Shown here: piece by piece, positions 17,864 to 26,291 of the stretch
How the letters are laid out: each line of letters starts with the position of its first letter
Numbering within the stretch: position 1 is the first letter of the stretch
Source of the DNA: Carboxydothermus hydrogenoformans Z-2901
GTDB lineage: Bacteria; Bacillota; Z-2901; Carboxydothermales; Carboxydothermaceae
Direction of reading: 5' to 3'
Assembly (NCBI RefSeq): GCF_000012865.1
Contig: NC_007503.1
Span: 1 to 64,000 of the forward strand
Length of the DNA: 64,000 bases
Translations under genes and position numbers: made by a program
Notes under the pieces: generated by a model
What the model saw: the letters and a program-made list of their open reading frames with translations, nothing else
What the model was told of the DNA's origin: nothing
Databases searched by the model: none

Positions 17864-19245
17864 TGTTAAAACGGGAAAATATTTTTTCCAACACAAAAGA
17901 CCAAAATCCAATCTACCTGTTTAATAGGGAGTATCTTGATTTTTTAAGCGGTTGTAAAACCGAACGGAAAGTAGCAAGTTACATAGTGGAAGAGGCTCAA
18001 AAACGCGGGTTTACGAATCTTGAAGAGGCTTTAAAGGAGGAAAGAACATTAAAACCCGGAGATAAAGTTTATCTTTTCTTTAAAAACAAAGCGGTGCTTT
18101 TAGCGGTAATCGGGGAAAAGCCTTTAAGAGAAGGTTTTAATTTAGTTGCATCTCATTTAGACGTACCGAGGCTTGATTTAAAACCGCAGCCTCTCTATGA
18201 AAAAGATGGCTTTGTTCTGTTAAAAACTCACTACTACGGTGGAATTAAAAAATACCAGTGGGTAACAAGGCCTTTAGCTCTTTGGGGTACGGTAGTTTTG
18301 AAAGGCGGAAAAGTTTTAGATATAAAATACGGAGAAGACGAAAACGAGGGAGTTTTAACGATTACCGATTTACTACCTCATCTTGCTAAAGACCAGATGG
18401 AGAAAAAAATAAGAGAAGCCATTACCGGGGAAGATTTAAATGCGCTTACCGGAAATATTCCGGACCAGGAGGCCAAGGAAAATAAAATTAAAACTTATAT
18501 CCTAAAACTTCTCCACGACCGCTTTGGTATAACTGAAGAAGATTTAATTACTGCGGAACTATCACTGGTACCGGCAGGTCCAGCCCGGGAAGTGGGTTTG
18601 GACCGGAGCATGGTTGGCGGTTTTGGCCAGGACGACCGGGTGTGCGTATTTACTTCTTTAAAGGCAATTTTGGAAGTAGAAGCACCGGTAAAAACTGCAA
18701 TAGCTTTATTTATGGATAGAGAAGAAATCGGCTCCATGGGCAACACCGGCATGCAAAGTAAGTTTTTAGAAAATGCTATCTTAAAGCTTTTGGTAGCTCA
18801 GGGAGAAAAAGACGAACTTATGCTTAGGCTTTCGTTAGAAAATGCCCGGGCGCTATCGGCGGATGTGACTGCTGCGGTAGACCCGACCTTTGAAGGGGTT
18901 TTAGAAAAAAATAACGCAGCCCAGATTAATTACGGCATTGTTTTGACCAAATATACCGGTTCCGGCGGCAAGTACGGTACCAGCGAAGCATCGGCCGAGT
19001 TTATGCGGGAGATAATAGATTTATTTAATCAGGAAGGAATTCGCTGGCAAACCGGGGAACTGGGCAAAGTGGACCAGGGCGGTGGCGGTACCGTAGCCCA
19101 GTTTTTAGCAAATCTCGGGATGGAAGTATTGGATGCGGGAGTTGCTTTATTATCGATGCACTCTCCCTTTGAAGTAGCCGGTAAAGCCGATATTTATGAA
19201 GCTTACCGGGCGTATAAAGCATTTTTGAGTGGTGGTAAGTCGTAG
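17854..19245 (+). CDS. M18 family zinc aminopeptidase
   Basis: The 463-residue protein is a bacterial M18 (aminopeptidase I) enzyme, a cytoplasmic, dodecamer-forming metallopeptidase that removes N-terminal residues from peptides. Metal-binding signatures are present: ASHLDVPRLDLKPQPLYE, FMDREEIGSMGNTGMQSKF, SADVTAAVDPTFEGV and LLSMHSPFEVAGKADIYEAYRAYKAF. AGGAGG lies before ATG 17854. It overlaps the CvpA-like gene by 10 bp. The C-terminal codons lie in a short duplicated sequence (see 19232-19270). Confidence 0.92.
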   Translation: MDLMLKRENIFSNTKDQNPIYLFNREYLDFLSGCKTERKVASYIVEEAQKRGFTNLEEALKEERTLKPGDKVYLFFKNKAVLLAVIGEKPLREGFNLVASHLDVPRLDLKPQPLYEKDGFVLLKTHYYGGIKKYQWVTRPLALWGTVVLKGGKVLDIKYGEDENEGVLTITDLLPHLAKDQMEKKIREAITGEDLNALTGNIPDQEAKENKIKTYILKLLHDRFGITEEDLITAELSLVPAGPAREVGLDRSMVGGFGQDDRVCVFTSLKAILEVEAPVKTAIALFMDREEIGSMGNTGMQSKFLENAILKLLVAQGEKDELMLRLSLENARALSADVTAAVDPTFEGVLEKNNAAQINYGIVLTKYTGSGGKYGTSEASAEFMREIIDLFNQEGIRWQTGELGKVDQGGGGTVAQFLANLGMEVLDAGVALLSMHSPFEVAGKADIYEAYRAYKAFLSGGKS

Positions 19246-19270
19246 GAATTTAAAAGTGGTAAGTCGTAGG
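19232..19270 (+). repeat. Short direct repeat at the M18 gene end
   Basis: GTGGTAAGTCGTAGG occurs at 19232-19246, covering the last codons and stop of the peptidase gene, and again at 19256-19270. A related string (CCTACGAC on plus) recurs at about 37714. It looks like low-level repeat expansion rather than an attachment site. Confidence 0.6.
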
Positions 19271-19379
19271 TGTTAAGTGGTCGGTCAATAATAAGGGTAA
19301 CCCAAGAGGTAGGGGCAACTCCTGTTGCCCATTGTGATGTGTGAATAAACTCTGCCAAGAAGGAGGGGGCAGGTGAAAA

Positions 19380-19796
19380 TTGAAAAGCTATAGAAAGGAA
19401 CTCTGGTTTAACCTTCCGACCCGCCGGGGTTTTGTCAACATTACCCCGGACGTAGAAAAATGCGTAAAGGAATCGGGAATTAAAGAAGGCCTTTGCCTGG
19501 TGAACGCCATGCACATTACCGCTTCGGTATTTATCAACGACGATGAACCGGGACTGCACCACGATTTTGAAGTATGGTTAGAACAGCTTGCACCGGAAAA
19601 ACCTTATGAACGCTACCGGCATAACGGTTTTGAGGATAACGCCGATGCCCATTTGAAAAGAACTATTATGGGCCGGGAAGTCGTGGTAGCGGTTACCGAA
19701 GGTAAGCTTGACCTTGGGCCCTGGGAGCAAATTTTTTACGGGGAGTTTGACGGGAAACGGAAAAAAAGGGTTTTGGTGAAAATTATCGGGGAATGA
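19380..19796 (+). CDS. YjbQ family protein (UPF0047)
   Basis: A 138-residue protein with the UPF0047/YjbQ pattern: [50 protein letters not shown], then [35 protein letters not shown]. The conserved histidines and the DLGPWEQIF motif are intact. Members show weak thiamine-phosphate synthase activity in vitro, but the true role is open. The start is TTG 19380 after AAGGAGGGGG; a nearer GTG is out of frame. Confidence 0.88.
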   Translation: MKSYRKELWFNLPTRRGFVNITPDVEKCVKESGIKEGLCLVNAMHITASVFINDDEPGLHHDFEVWLEQLAPEKPYERYRHNGFEDNADAHLKRTIMGREVVVAVTEGKLDLGPWEQIFYGEFDGKRKKRVLVKIIGE

Positions 19797-19797
19797 C

Positions 19798-20679
19798 CTA
19801 CATAAGCTCCAATAACGGCTTAATATCATAGCGGCGGCGGTGGAAATTACTCCACAGGTCGCCGTATTTTTTTACCCGCTCCCAGATAGTTTTGATATTA
19901 AACTCGGCAGGGGAGATCTCCCCTTTTGTTACTTCTTCCCACAAAAGAGGGGTGGATACCGGAGCTTTTGGTAGGGGCCGAAGACTGTAGGGAAAGACCA
20001 TAGTGCGTCCCCGGGAATTTTGAAGATAGTCAAGGTATACTTTGCCTGTTCGCTTTTTAATTACCCGCTCCAAAGTTACCTTTTCGGGATAAGCTTTTAA
20101 AATTAACCGGCAAAGATTAAAAGCTGCCCGGGTGGTGTCTTTAAAACCGTACTTTGGTTCTATGGGGACAAAAAGATGCATACCTTCTTTGCCGGAGGTT
20201 TTGGGCCAGGCCTCAAGGCCAAGTTTTAAAAGGACCTCCCGTAAAAGAAGGGCTACAGGAAGGCAATCCTGAAACGAAAGTGGAGGTTCGGGATCTAAAT
20301 CAAAAACCAAAATATCCGGATTTTCTATCTGGGGTACTTCTGAAAGCCAGCAGTGAAGCTCGATTACTCCCTGATTTACAAGCCATAAAAGGGCTTCTTT
20401 ATGTGCTACATAGGGGTAGTTTACCCATTTCTTTTCTTTTTCGTGCCAGATAGCTACTTTATTTAAAAAATTAGGAGCATAGGCGGGAATTTCTTTTTGG
20501 TAAAAGCTTTTTCCGGCAATTCCGTCAGGAAAGCGGTTCATCACAAAGGGGCGGTTACTGATATAGGGAAGGATGTGATCAGCCATTAAGTAGTAGTAAG
20601 CAATAACATCTTTTTTAAAAATTAGATCCGCAGGATAAAAAAGTTTATCGGGATTGGTAATGATTTTACTTAAATCCAT
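19798..20679 (-). CDS. ligD: LigD-type polymerase/primase domain protein (NHEJ)
   Basis: A 293-residue archaeo-eukaryotic primase-type polymerase as in the polymerase domain of LigD, which fills and extends ends during non-homologous end joining. Signatures are ITNPDKLFYP at the start, the metal-binding DILVFDLDPEPP, KTSGKEGMHLFVPI and GKVYLDYLQNSRGRTMVFPYSLRP. ATG 20679 has GGGAGGT ahead, so the upstream in-frame extension is rejected. It overlaps the ligase gene by 14 bp, so polymerase and ligase are separate proteins here. Confidence 0.92.
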   Translation of the reverse strand: MDLSKIITNPDKLFYPADLIFKKDVIAYYYLMADHILPYISNRPFVMNRFPDGIAGKSFYQKEIPAYAPNFLNKVAIWHEKEKKWVNYPYVAHKEALLWLVNQGVIELHCWLSEVPQIENPDILVFDLDPEPPLSFQDCLPVALLLREVLLKLGLEAWPKTSGKEGMHLFVPIEPKYGFKDTTRAAFNLCRLILKAYPEKVTLERVIKKRTGKVYLDYLQNSRGRTMVFPYSLRPLPKAPVSTPLLWEEVTKGEISPAEFNIKTIWERVKKYGDLWSNFHRRRYDIKPLLELM

Positions 20680-21490
20680 GGTTACCTCCCTTGGCCGGAG
20701 AAAACCCCACAATTTTGGGATGGCGAAGTCCCCCAGGGGTTTTTTCAAGATATTGAATACTAACCTCTAAAAGAGGATAAAGGATGATTTCCCGGGGGTT
20801 TTTTTCTTTAACTATGGGGGTAAGCAGATTTAAAAGGTCGTTTTGTCCCCAAAAAGGGATTTTATAGCTTTTATTAGCTTTTTGGTCAAAAACCATTAAG
20901 CTTTCCACCTTCCCCTGTTTTAAGAAAACTTTTGTTAAAAGAAAATTTTCTTTGGTATAATTTTTTATTTTAAGCCAGAGGGCGGTACGTTTTCCCGGGT
21001 AATAAAAAGAAGAAATTTTTTTGGCAACTATCCCTTCGTAATTTTCCAAAGCTGCCTTATTAAAAAAATCTATTCCCTTTTCAAGTACGTACGGAGCAAT
21101 TTTAAAAGGCGGTGGTAGGTCTTTTAAAAAGCTTTTGCGCTCAAGAAGAGGTGTGGCTAAAAGACTTTTTCCGGAAAATCTTAAAACATCAAAAATTACT
21201 AAAAAAATATTTTCTTCCTTTTTCGAAAACCCCAGAAGTTTGGAAAAACTTCCCTTCTTACCCTCCCCCCAGATAATTTCTCCGTCCAGAACGGTATCTT
21301 GCGGAAAAAATGTTTTTACTTCGGTCAATTGAGGAAAAGAAAGGGCTAAATTTTTACCGTTTCGGGAAATTAATTTAACCTCTTTTTCAATAAAAACAAG
21401 GCAGCGGAAACCATCCCATTTATATTCAAAAAGCCAGGACCCATCATCAAAGGGAGCTTCCCTTTCTTCTAAAAGCATGGGTTTAAACAA
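20666..21490 (-). CDS. ATP-dependent DNA ligase (LigD ligase domain, NHEJ)
   Basis: A 274-residue ATP-dependent ligase. EYKWDGFRC places the adenylated lysine at K24, followed by nucleotidyltransferase motifs DGEIIW and the EGIVAKK segment; a short OB-fold domain follows from about 190. It seals breaks held by Ku. It lies 3 bp after ku and overlaps the polymerase gene, forming the operon ku-lig-pol. No nuclease (phosphoesterase) domain of the three-domain LigD is seen. Confidence 0.92.
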   Translation of the reverse strand: MFKPMLLEEREAPFDDGSWLFEYKWDGFRCLVFIEKEVKLISRNGKNLALSFPQLTEVKTFFPQDTVLDGEIIWGEGKKGSFSKLLGFSKKEENIFLVIFDVLRFSGKSLLATPLLERKSFLKDLPPPFKIAPYVLEKGIDFFNKAALENYEGIVAKKISSFYYPGKRTALWLKIKNYTKENFLLTKVFLKQGKVESLMVFDQKANKSYKIPFWGQNDLLNLLTPIVKEKNPREIILYPLLEVSIQYLEKTPGGLRHPKIVGFSPAKGGNHGFK

Positions 21491-21493
21491 AGC

Positions 21494-22279
21494 TTATGCA
21501 CCAACTTTTTCTCCGGTAATTTTTTCTAAAGACAAACGAAGAGCTTCGGTTAAATCAATAACTTTTGCCGGAACTTTTTCTTCGGGAATGACAATAGCTT
21601 CGTGCTGGATTTTCTTTTCAATTACCTCCATTAAAGCTTCCCGGTAAGTATCTTTATATTTTTCGGGATTAAAAGGAGTGGTTAAAGAATCAATTAACAT
21701 TTTGGCCATAGAAAGCTCCCGTTCCTCCACCGGAATTTCCTCAGGTATTTCCAATATTTCAAACTTACGAATTTCGTCGGGATAGAAAATGGTGGAAACG
21801 GTTAAAACCTGTTCTTTAAAAACCCGCACCATGGCGATATTTTCCTTAGTTCTTAAAACCATCTTTGCGATGGCAATTTTCTTGCTATCCTTTAAAGCCT
21901 GCATTAACAAGGCATAAGGCTTTTCTCCGCCTTCGGAAGGTGTTAAGTAATAGCTTTTTTGCAAGTAAATAGGGTCCACTTCGGCTAAGTTTACAAAATC
22001 CAAAATTTCAATTTTTCGCCCTTTTAACTTCGGTAAAGCTTCAAGCTCTTCTTCGGTAAAAGTGACAAACTGTCCTTTAGAAAATTCATACCCTTTGGTA
22101 ATTTCCTCCGGGCTAACTTCACGGTTGCATACGGCACAGAACTTTTTATAATGAATTGGCCCGCCGCAGTTTTGGTGAATAAGGGAAAAAGAGATGCTTT
22201 TAGATTCGGTTGCAGGATAAAGTTTTACCGGAATGGATACTAGACCAAAGGCGATAAAACCCTTCCAGATTGGCCGCAT
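21494..22279 (-). CDS. ku: Ku protein (NHEJ end binding)
   Basis: Bacterial Ku forms a homodimer that encircles DNA ends and recruits LigD. The 261-residue protein starts MRPIWKGFIAFGLVSIPVKLYPA, as bacterial Ku does, and has a putative metal site (C in NCGG and CAVC, about residues 38-51). The C-terminal part KVIDLTEALRLSLEK may contact the ligase. It is the first gene of the minus-strand end-joining operon, which in spore formers protects DNA in resting cells. Confidence 0.95.
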   Translation of the reverse strand: MRPIWKGFIAFGLVSIPVKLYPATESKSISFSLIHQNCGGPIHYKKFCAVCNREVSPEEITKGYEFSKGQFVTFTEEELEALPKLKGRKIEILDFVNLAEVDPIYLQKSYYLTPSEGGEKPYALLMQALKDSKKIAIAKMVLRTKENIAMVRVFKEQVLTVSTIFYPDEIRKFEILEIPEEIPVEERELSMAKMLIDSLTTPFNPEKYKDTYREALMEVIEKKIQHEAIVIPEEKVPAKVIDLTEALRLSLEKITGEKVGA

Positions 22280-22377
22280 AAAATCCGCTCCTTTTTAATT
22301 TAGTATGGCGGGAAGAAAAATTTTTAAACTTATAACGAATAGTAATTATATTGAAAAGAAAAATGACAAAAATTTAT

Positions 22378-22406
22378 TTGAAATATAAATATTCATTATG
22401 TTATTA
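22378..22406 (+). promoter_or_regulatory. Probable promoter of yedE-tusA
   Basis: TTGAAA (22378-22383) and TTATTA (22401-22406) are 17 bp apart in the AT-rich gap between the divergent ku and yedE genes. The -10 is weak. Confidence 0.4.
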
Positions 22407-22436
22407 TCTTGAAGGAAAGAAAGGAGGAAATTGATA

Positions 22437-23648
22437 ATGGGCGAAATTATCAAAAGCTATTACCAGAAAGTAATTGCGGAATTTTGGGACCAAAAGACTG
22501 CGGTCGTACTTCTGGGCATTTTAAGCGGCCTTTACTTTGGAACAGTGGGCGTAGTCTGGGCGGTAACCGGAGAATTTACCCGCTGGGGGGCAAGTTTTCT
22601 TAAATTAATCGGAGTGGACTTATCTCCTTATACTTATTTAAAAATCATCAAATATAAAGGTACCGTTTTAACCCGGATAGACGGGGTAATGGTGCTGGGA
22701 ATGTTTGCGGGAGCCTTGATTGCAGCTCTTTTCGGGCAAAATTTTAAACTTAGAATTCCTACTGCTAAAAGGGTGCTCCAGGCTTTAATTGGCGGTATAA
22801 TTGCTGGCTTTGGTACCCGTCTTGCTATGGGCTGTAACTTGGCTGCCCTTTTTACCGGAATACCTCAATTTTCCCTTCATACCTGGTTTTTTACCCTGGG
22901 AACAATTTTTGGTACCTATATTGGAATAAAAATTACCCTCTCTCCTTATTTTCGGGGAGAGCCCAAACTGGTCAAAGCTTCGGAATTTAATGCGGGAAAT
23001 TTAAAGGCAAATACCCAGATCCAACCCTTTTTGGGCTGGCTTGGACTTATTGTTTTTGCCGGAATTTTATTGTCCCGGCCGGAAATGCCGAATAATTTAA
23101 AACTTGCTACCGTTTTTGGCTTTGCCTTTGGCTTTTTAATTCAAAAGGGGCAGGTCTGCTTTACCTCAGCCTTCCGGGATTTATGGTTGGTTGGACGCAC
23201 GACTACGCTAAAGGCTCTGGTCTGGGGTATGGCGGTGCAGATGCTTCTGACAGCGGCTTTTATCGCCAAGGGAACGCCTGCCAAAGTTCTCTGGGCCGGT
23301 CCCAATGCGTTAATTGGTGGCCTTTTATTTGGTATTGGGATTGTTATTGCCGGAGGATGTGAGACCGGCTGGATGTACCGATCAATGGAAGGCCAGGTTC
23401 ACTTCTGGTTTGTAGGGTTGGGCAATGTGATTGGGGCAACAATCTTGTTCCTGGTGTGGGATAAGGGGGTTTATAAATACTTAGCCGAGCCGTTTCCGAA
23501 GTTTAGCTTGATAGAACATTTTGGTTACTTACCGGCCTTTATATTGACTGGATTATTCCTTTTAGGGCTGTACTTATGGGCGGATTTACGGGAAGCAAGC
23601 GGCAGGTCAATGATAAAAAATAAGACCATGTCGGTGAGGAGGGTGTAA
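22437..23648 (+). CDS. yedE: YeeE/YedE family sulfur (or selenium) compound transporter
   Basis: A 403-residue polytopic membrane protein with two Sul_transp-type repeats. Conserved cysteine motifs of the family are visible: TRLAMGCNLAALFTG (about 135), GQVCFTSAFRDLWL (about 238) and IAGGCETGWMYRSMEGQ (about 305). Relatives import thiosulfate, and one branch is tied to selenium metabolism. It is followed 1 bp later by a tusA-like gene, the standard pairing. Start ATG 22437 has AAAGGAGGAAA ahead; TTG 22431 is less likely. Confidence 0.88.
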   Translation: MGEIIKSYYQKVIAEFWDQKTAVVLLGILSGLYFGTVGVVWAVTGEFTRWGASFLKLIGVDLSPYTYLKIIKYKGTVLTRIDGVMVLGMFAGALIAALFGQNFKLRIPTAKRVLQALIGGIIAGFGTRLAMGCNLAALFTGIPQFSLHTWFFTLGTIFGTYIGIKITLSPYFRGEPKLVKASEFNAGNLKANTQIQPFLGWLGLIVFAGILLSRPEMPNNLKLATVFGFAFGFLIQKGQVCFTSAFRDLWLVGRTTTLKALVWGMAVQMLLTAAFIAKGTPAKVLWAGPNALIGGLLFGIGIVIAGGCETGWMYRSMEGQVHFWFVGLGNVIGATILFLVWDKGVYKYLAEPFPKFSLIEHFGYLPAFILTGLFLLGLYLWADLREASGRSMIKNKTMSVRRV

Positions 23649-23649
23649 T

Positions 23650-23883
23650 ATGGAAGAGAAACGGTATGTTTTGGATTTACGGGGGGAACCCTGTCCTTAT
23701 CCGGTGGTGTATTCCCTGCAGGTTCTGGCAGAACTGGAAAGCGGAGCGCTTTTGGAGATTTTAGCCGACTGTCCGCAATCGTTTAAATCGGTTCCGGAAG
23801 AAGTGGTAAAAGCTGGGTACGAAATGGTCGAACCCCCGCAAAAAATCGGGCCAACGTTAAGGTTTTTGGTAAGAAAACCGTAA
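23650..23883 (+). CDS. TusA/YedF family sulfurtransferase
   Basis: A 77-residue protein with the SirA/TusA CPxP motif (LRGEPCPYPVVYSLQVL), in which C17 would carry persulfide sulfur or selenium. The fold continues with LEILADCPQSFKSVPEEVVKAGYE. Next to YedE it probably accepts the imported sulfur species on the cytoplasmic side. A bidirectional terminator follows. Confidence 0.9.
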   Translation: MEEKRYVLDLRGEPCPYPVVYSLQVLAELESGALLEILADCPQSFKSVPEEVVKAGYEMVEPPQKIGPTLRFLVRKP

Positions 23884-23895
23884 AATTTGATAAAT

Positions 23896-23933
23896 TAAAA
23901 AGGCCGAGAAGCTTTTAGCTTTTCGGCCTTTTA
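23896..23933. terminator. Bidirectional terminator between tusA and ychF
   Basis: AAAAGGCCGA and TCGGCCTTTT form a 10-bp stem with a further inner pairing GAAGC/GCTTT, with A and T runs on either side. It overlaps the ychF stop codon and can end transcripts from both directions. Confidence 0.88.
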
Positions 23934-25019
23934 AACGTTAAACCTGAAGTAAATGACATCGCCATCCTGTACCACGTAATCTTTTCCTTCCAAGCGGATT
24001 AACCCTTTTTCCCGGGCGGCGGTCATCGAGCCAACTTCTATTAATTCTTCCCAGGGAATAACTTCTGCCCGGATAAAGCCTCGCTCGATGTCCGAGTGGA
24101 TTTTGCCGGCGGCCTGAGGAGCTTTGGTACCTCTTTTTATGGTCCAGGCTTTAACCTCCTGGGGGCCGGCAGTAAAGAAGGTAATCAGGCCAAGTAAAGC
24201 ATAACCGGTTCTAATAAGTTTATTTAACCCCGGCTCTTCAATACCAAGGTCTTCTAAAAACAACGCCCGTTCATCTTCGGGAAGTTCCTGTAATTCGCTT
24301 TCGATTTTAGCCGACAGTACGACAACTTCGGCGTTTTCCTTTGCGGCAATTTCCCGCACTATATCGACTTCTTTGGGCGGTGAGAGAAGATCTTTTTCTC
24401 CCACATTGGCCACGTAAACTACGGGCTTGGCGGTGATAAAACCGATTTCCCGTAAAATCTCCTTTTCCTCATCGGAAAATTCATGGGCCCGTACCGGAAG
24501 ACCCCGGTCAAAGCCGTCAATTATTCTTTTAAGCATTTCTGCCTCAATTTTGCCCCGTTTTTCCCCGCTCTTGGCAACTTTTTCCGCCCGCTCTAAACGT
24601 CTTTGGGCGGTTTCTAAGTCCGCTAAGATAAGTTCGGTATTTATGGTATCAATATCCCGGGCGGGGTCAACCGAACCTTCGACGTGGGTAACATTAGGGT
24701 CGGTAAAACAGCGTACCACATGGGCAATACCGTCAACCTGCCGGATGTGGGATAAAAATTTATTGCCCAAGCCCTCTCCCCGGCTTGCTCCCCGAACAAG
24801 ACCGGCAATATCCACAAAACGGGTAACGGCCCGTACCACCCGTTCGGGTTTTACTACTTCCGCAATTTTATCCACCCGGGGGTCGGGGACTTCTACCACT
24901 CCCACGTTGGGTTCAATGGTGCAAAAAGGATAATTGGCCGCTTCGGCTTTAGCCTTGGTGATCGCATTAAATAAAGTAGACTTTCCCACATTGGGCAGTC
25001 CCACAATTCCTATTTCCAT
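23931..25019 (-). CDS. ychF: Redox-regulated ATPase YchF (Obg family)
   Basis: YchF is a ribosome-associated P-loop ATPase of the Obg group. The 362-residue protein has the P-loop GLPNVGKSTLFNAIT (about 7-21), FVDIAGLVRGASRGEGLGNKFL, and VYVANVGEKDL in place of the NKxD guanine-specificity motif, which explains ATP preference in the family. The C-terminal TGS domain ends with VQDGDVIYFRFNV. Standard length; transcribed alone or with the minus-strand genes upstream. Confidence 0.95.
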   Translation of the reverse strand: MEIGIVGLPNVGKSTLFNAITKAKAEAANYPFCTIEPNVGVVEVPDPRVDKIAEVVKPERVVRAVTRFVDIAGLVRGASRGEGLGNKFLSHIRQVDGIAHVVRCFTDPNVTHVEGSVDPARDIDTINTELILADLETAQRRLERAEKVAKSGEKRGKIEAEMLKRIIDGFDRGLPVRAHEFSDEEKEILREIGFITAKPVVYVANVGEKDLLSPPKEVDIVREIAAKENAEVVVLSAKIESELQELPEDERALFLEDLGIEEPGLNKLIRTGYALLGLITFFTAGPQEVKAWTIKRGTKAPQAAGKIHSDIERGFIRAEVIPWEELIEVGSMTAAREKGLIRLEGKDYVVQDGDVIYFRFNV

Positions 25020-25088
25020 CTACTTCCTCCTCTTTATAATTAATGTTTTTTAATTGTTTTTAGTTTCCAACATCCAACCTTCCAATTT

Positions 25089-25289
25089 CTAACTTCCAGT
25101 AGTTTTGCGTACCGCCCGAATTTTTCTAATAATTTTTTCCCGGGGAACTAAAATAATATGGCCGCAGCCGGTGCATTTTAAGCGAAAATCAATACCTATT
25201 TTTAGCACTTCCCACTCGTAATTTCCGCAGGGGTGTGGCTTTTTTAGTTTAATTATATCGCCTATTTGAATTTCACGCGGATCAACCAT
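25089..25289 (-). CDS. DUF951 family protein
   Basis: A 66-residue protein with the whole DUF951 pattern: IGDIIKLKKPHPCGNYEWEVLKIGIDFRLKCTGCGHIILVPREK, with three cysteines (HPCG, CTGC) that suggest metal binding. Function is unknown. ATG 25289 has GGAGAT ahead and fits family starts, so the longer frame to 25361 is rejected. It overlaps the end of the mscS-like gene by 8 bp, a common pairing in Firmicutes. Confidence 0.87.
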   Translation of the reverse strand: MVDPREIQIGDIIKLKKPHPCGNYEWEVLKIGIDFRLKCTGCGHIILVPREKIIRKIRAVRKTTGS

Positions 25290-26136
25290 TATCCATCTCC
25301 CTTTCCTCCCGGGTAATGTAGACCCGTCGGGGATATGGAATTTCAATACCTTCGGCGTCAAAAGCTTCTTTAATGGCTTTTCTAAGCTCCCACTCGATAT
25401 TCCACTGTTCCATGGGCTTTACCTTGGCAATTACCCGAAAAACCATTTCCGAGGGTCCGAAATTAACAATCCCCAAAACCTTGGGGCCTTCATAGATAAG
25501 TTCTCCGTATTTTTCTTTTATTTGCTGGCAAACCCTTTCTAAAACCCGGTTTACCTTTTCCACATCTTCTTCGTACGCTACCCCTACGTCCACTAAAGCC
25601 CGCTGAGGTCCCCGGGTTTTGTTGGTGACCATCGTTATACTGCCGTTGGGGATGATATGAAGCTCACCGGTAAAATCCCGGAGTTTGGTAACTCTAAGCC
25701 CTAATTCTTCGACAATGCCGGAGGTTTGCCCGATGGTAACGTAATCCCCCACCGCAAACTGGTCTTCCATTAAAATAAAAAAACCGCTTATCACATCTTT
25801 AACCAAGTTCTGGGCGCCAAAGCTTACGGCTAAACCTAAAATACCAGCTCCGGTTAAAAGGGTTTTGGCAAAACCGGTATTTTCAAAGACCTGGGCAATA
25901 ATAGTAAGAAATGCGGTAATGTAAATAAAGTAACTCCAGAGACTTTTTAAGATGGTACGCAGGGTTTCAACCCGGTTTTCCTTAAGGCTTAACTTTTTGC
26001 CGTAGGGAACAATAAAACGGTTGATAAAGGAGTGGCCAAGCTTAAGTAGTACCACCGAGCTTACCAGAATAATCAAAAGAATTAAGGATTTATCGAGAAT
26101 TTTATCCCAGTTTAAGTTTAAAAGGCCAAAATTCAT
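25282..26136 (-). CDS. Small-conductance mechanosensitive channel (MscS family)
   Basis: The 284-residue protein has two N-terminal membrane helices, then the pore-lining helix (FAKTLLTGAGILGLAVSFGAQNLVKDVISGFFILMED, about 88-124) with the family's Gly/Ala packing, and the cytoplasmic beta domain (FAVGDYVTIGQTSGIVEELGLRVTKLRD). It should open under membrane tension to release solutes in hypo-osmotic shock. The DUF951 gene overlaps its 3' end. Confidence 0.92.
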   Translation of the reverse strand: MNFGLLNLNWDKILDKSLILLIILVSSVVLLKLGHSFINRFIVPYGKKLSLKENRVETLRTILKSLWSYFIYITAFLTIIAQVFENTGFAKTLLTGAGILGLAVSFGAQNLVKDVISGFFILMEDQFAVGDYVTIGQTSGIVEELGLRVTKLRDFTGELHIIPNGSITMVTNKTRGPQRALVDVGVAYEEDVEKVNRVLERVCQQIKEKYGELIYEGPKVLGIVNFGPSEMVFRVIAKVKPMEQWNIEWELRKAIKEAFDAEGIEIPYPRRVYITREEREMDNG

Positions 26137-26208
26137 CAGTATCCCTCCGGCAATTAATCTATTACAATATTATATTTAATCTTTTCCAAAAAAACAAATG
26201 GTACCGGA

Positions 26209-26291
26209 AGGGACGGTTCTTACAGTGACCATTTTCCGTTATTAAAGACAAAAAAATTGCCAGCGAACAGCTCGCTGGCAGAACCGTCCCT
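26209..26291. repeat. Inverted repeat with GGGACGGTTCT arms
   Basis: AGGGACGGTTCT (26209-26220) and AGAACCGTCCCT (26280-26291) form a perfect 12-bp inverted repeat; the right arm abuts the end of cooS. It shares its GGGACGGTTC arm with the repeats at 37642 and 45051, though its interior differs. Confidence 0.7.
26251..26280 (-). terminator. Terminator of cooS
   Basis: Read on the minus strand, TGCCAGCGA and TCGCTGGCA form a 9-bp stem with a 5-base loop, followed by a run of Ts (As at 26251-26256). It lies inside the larger inverted repeat, 10 bp after the cooS stop. Confidence 0.82.

Noticed and set aside
19232-19270. Possible attachment site (direct repeat at the M18 gene end)
   Set aside because: No integrase, no tRNA and no foreign block between copies; the repeat unit is only 15 bp and 24 bp apart.
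24427-24933. Plus-strand frame of 168 codons inside ychF
   Set aside because: Antisense to a well-conserved gene; the composition (Ser/Arg rich) is that of a shadow frame.
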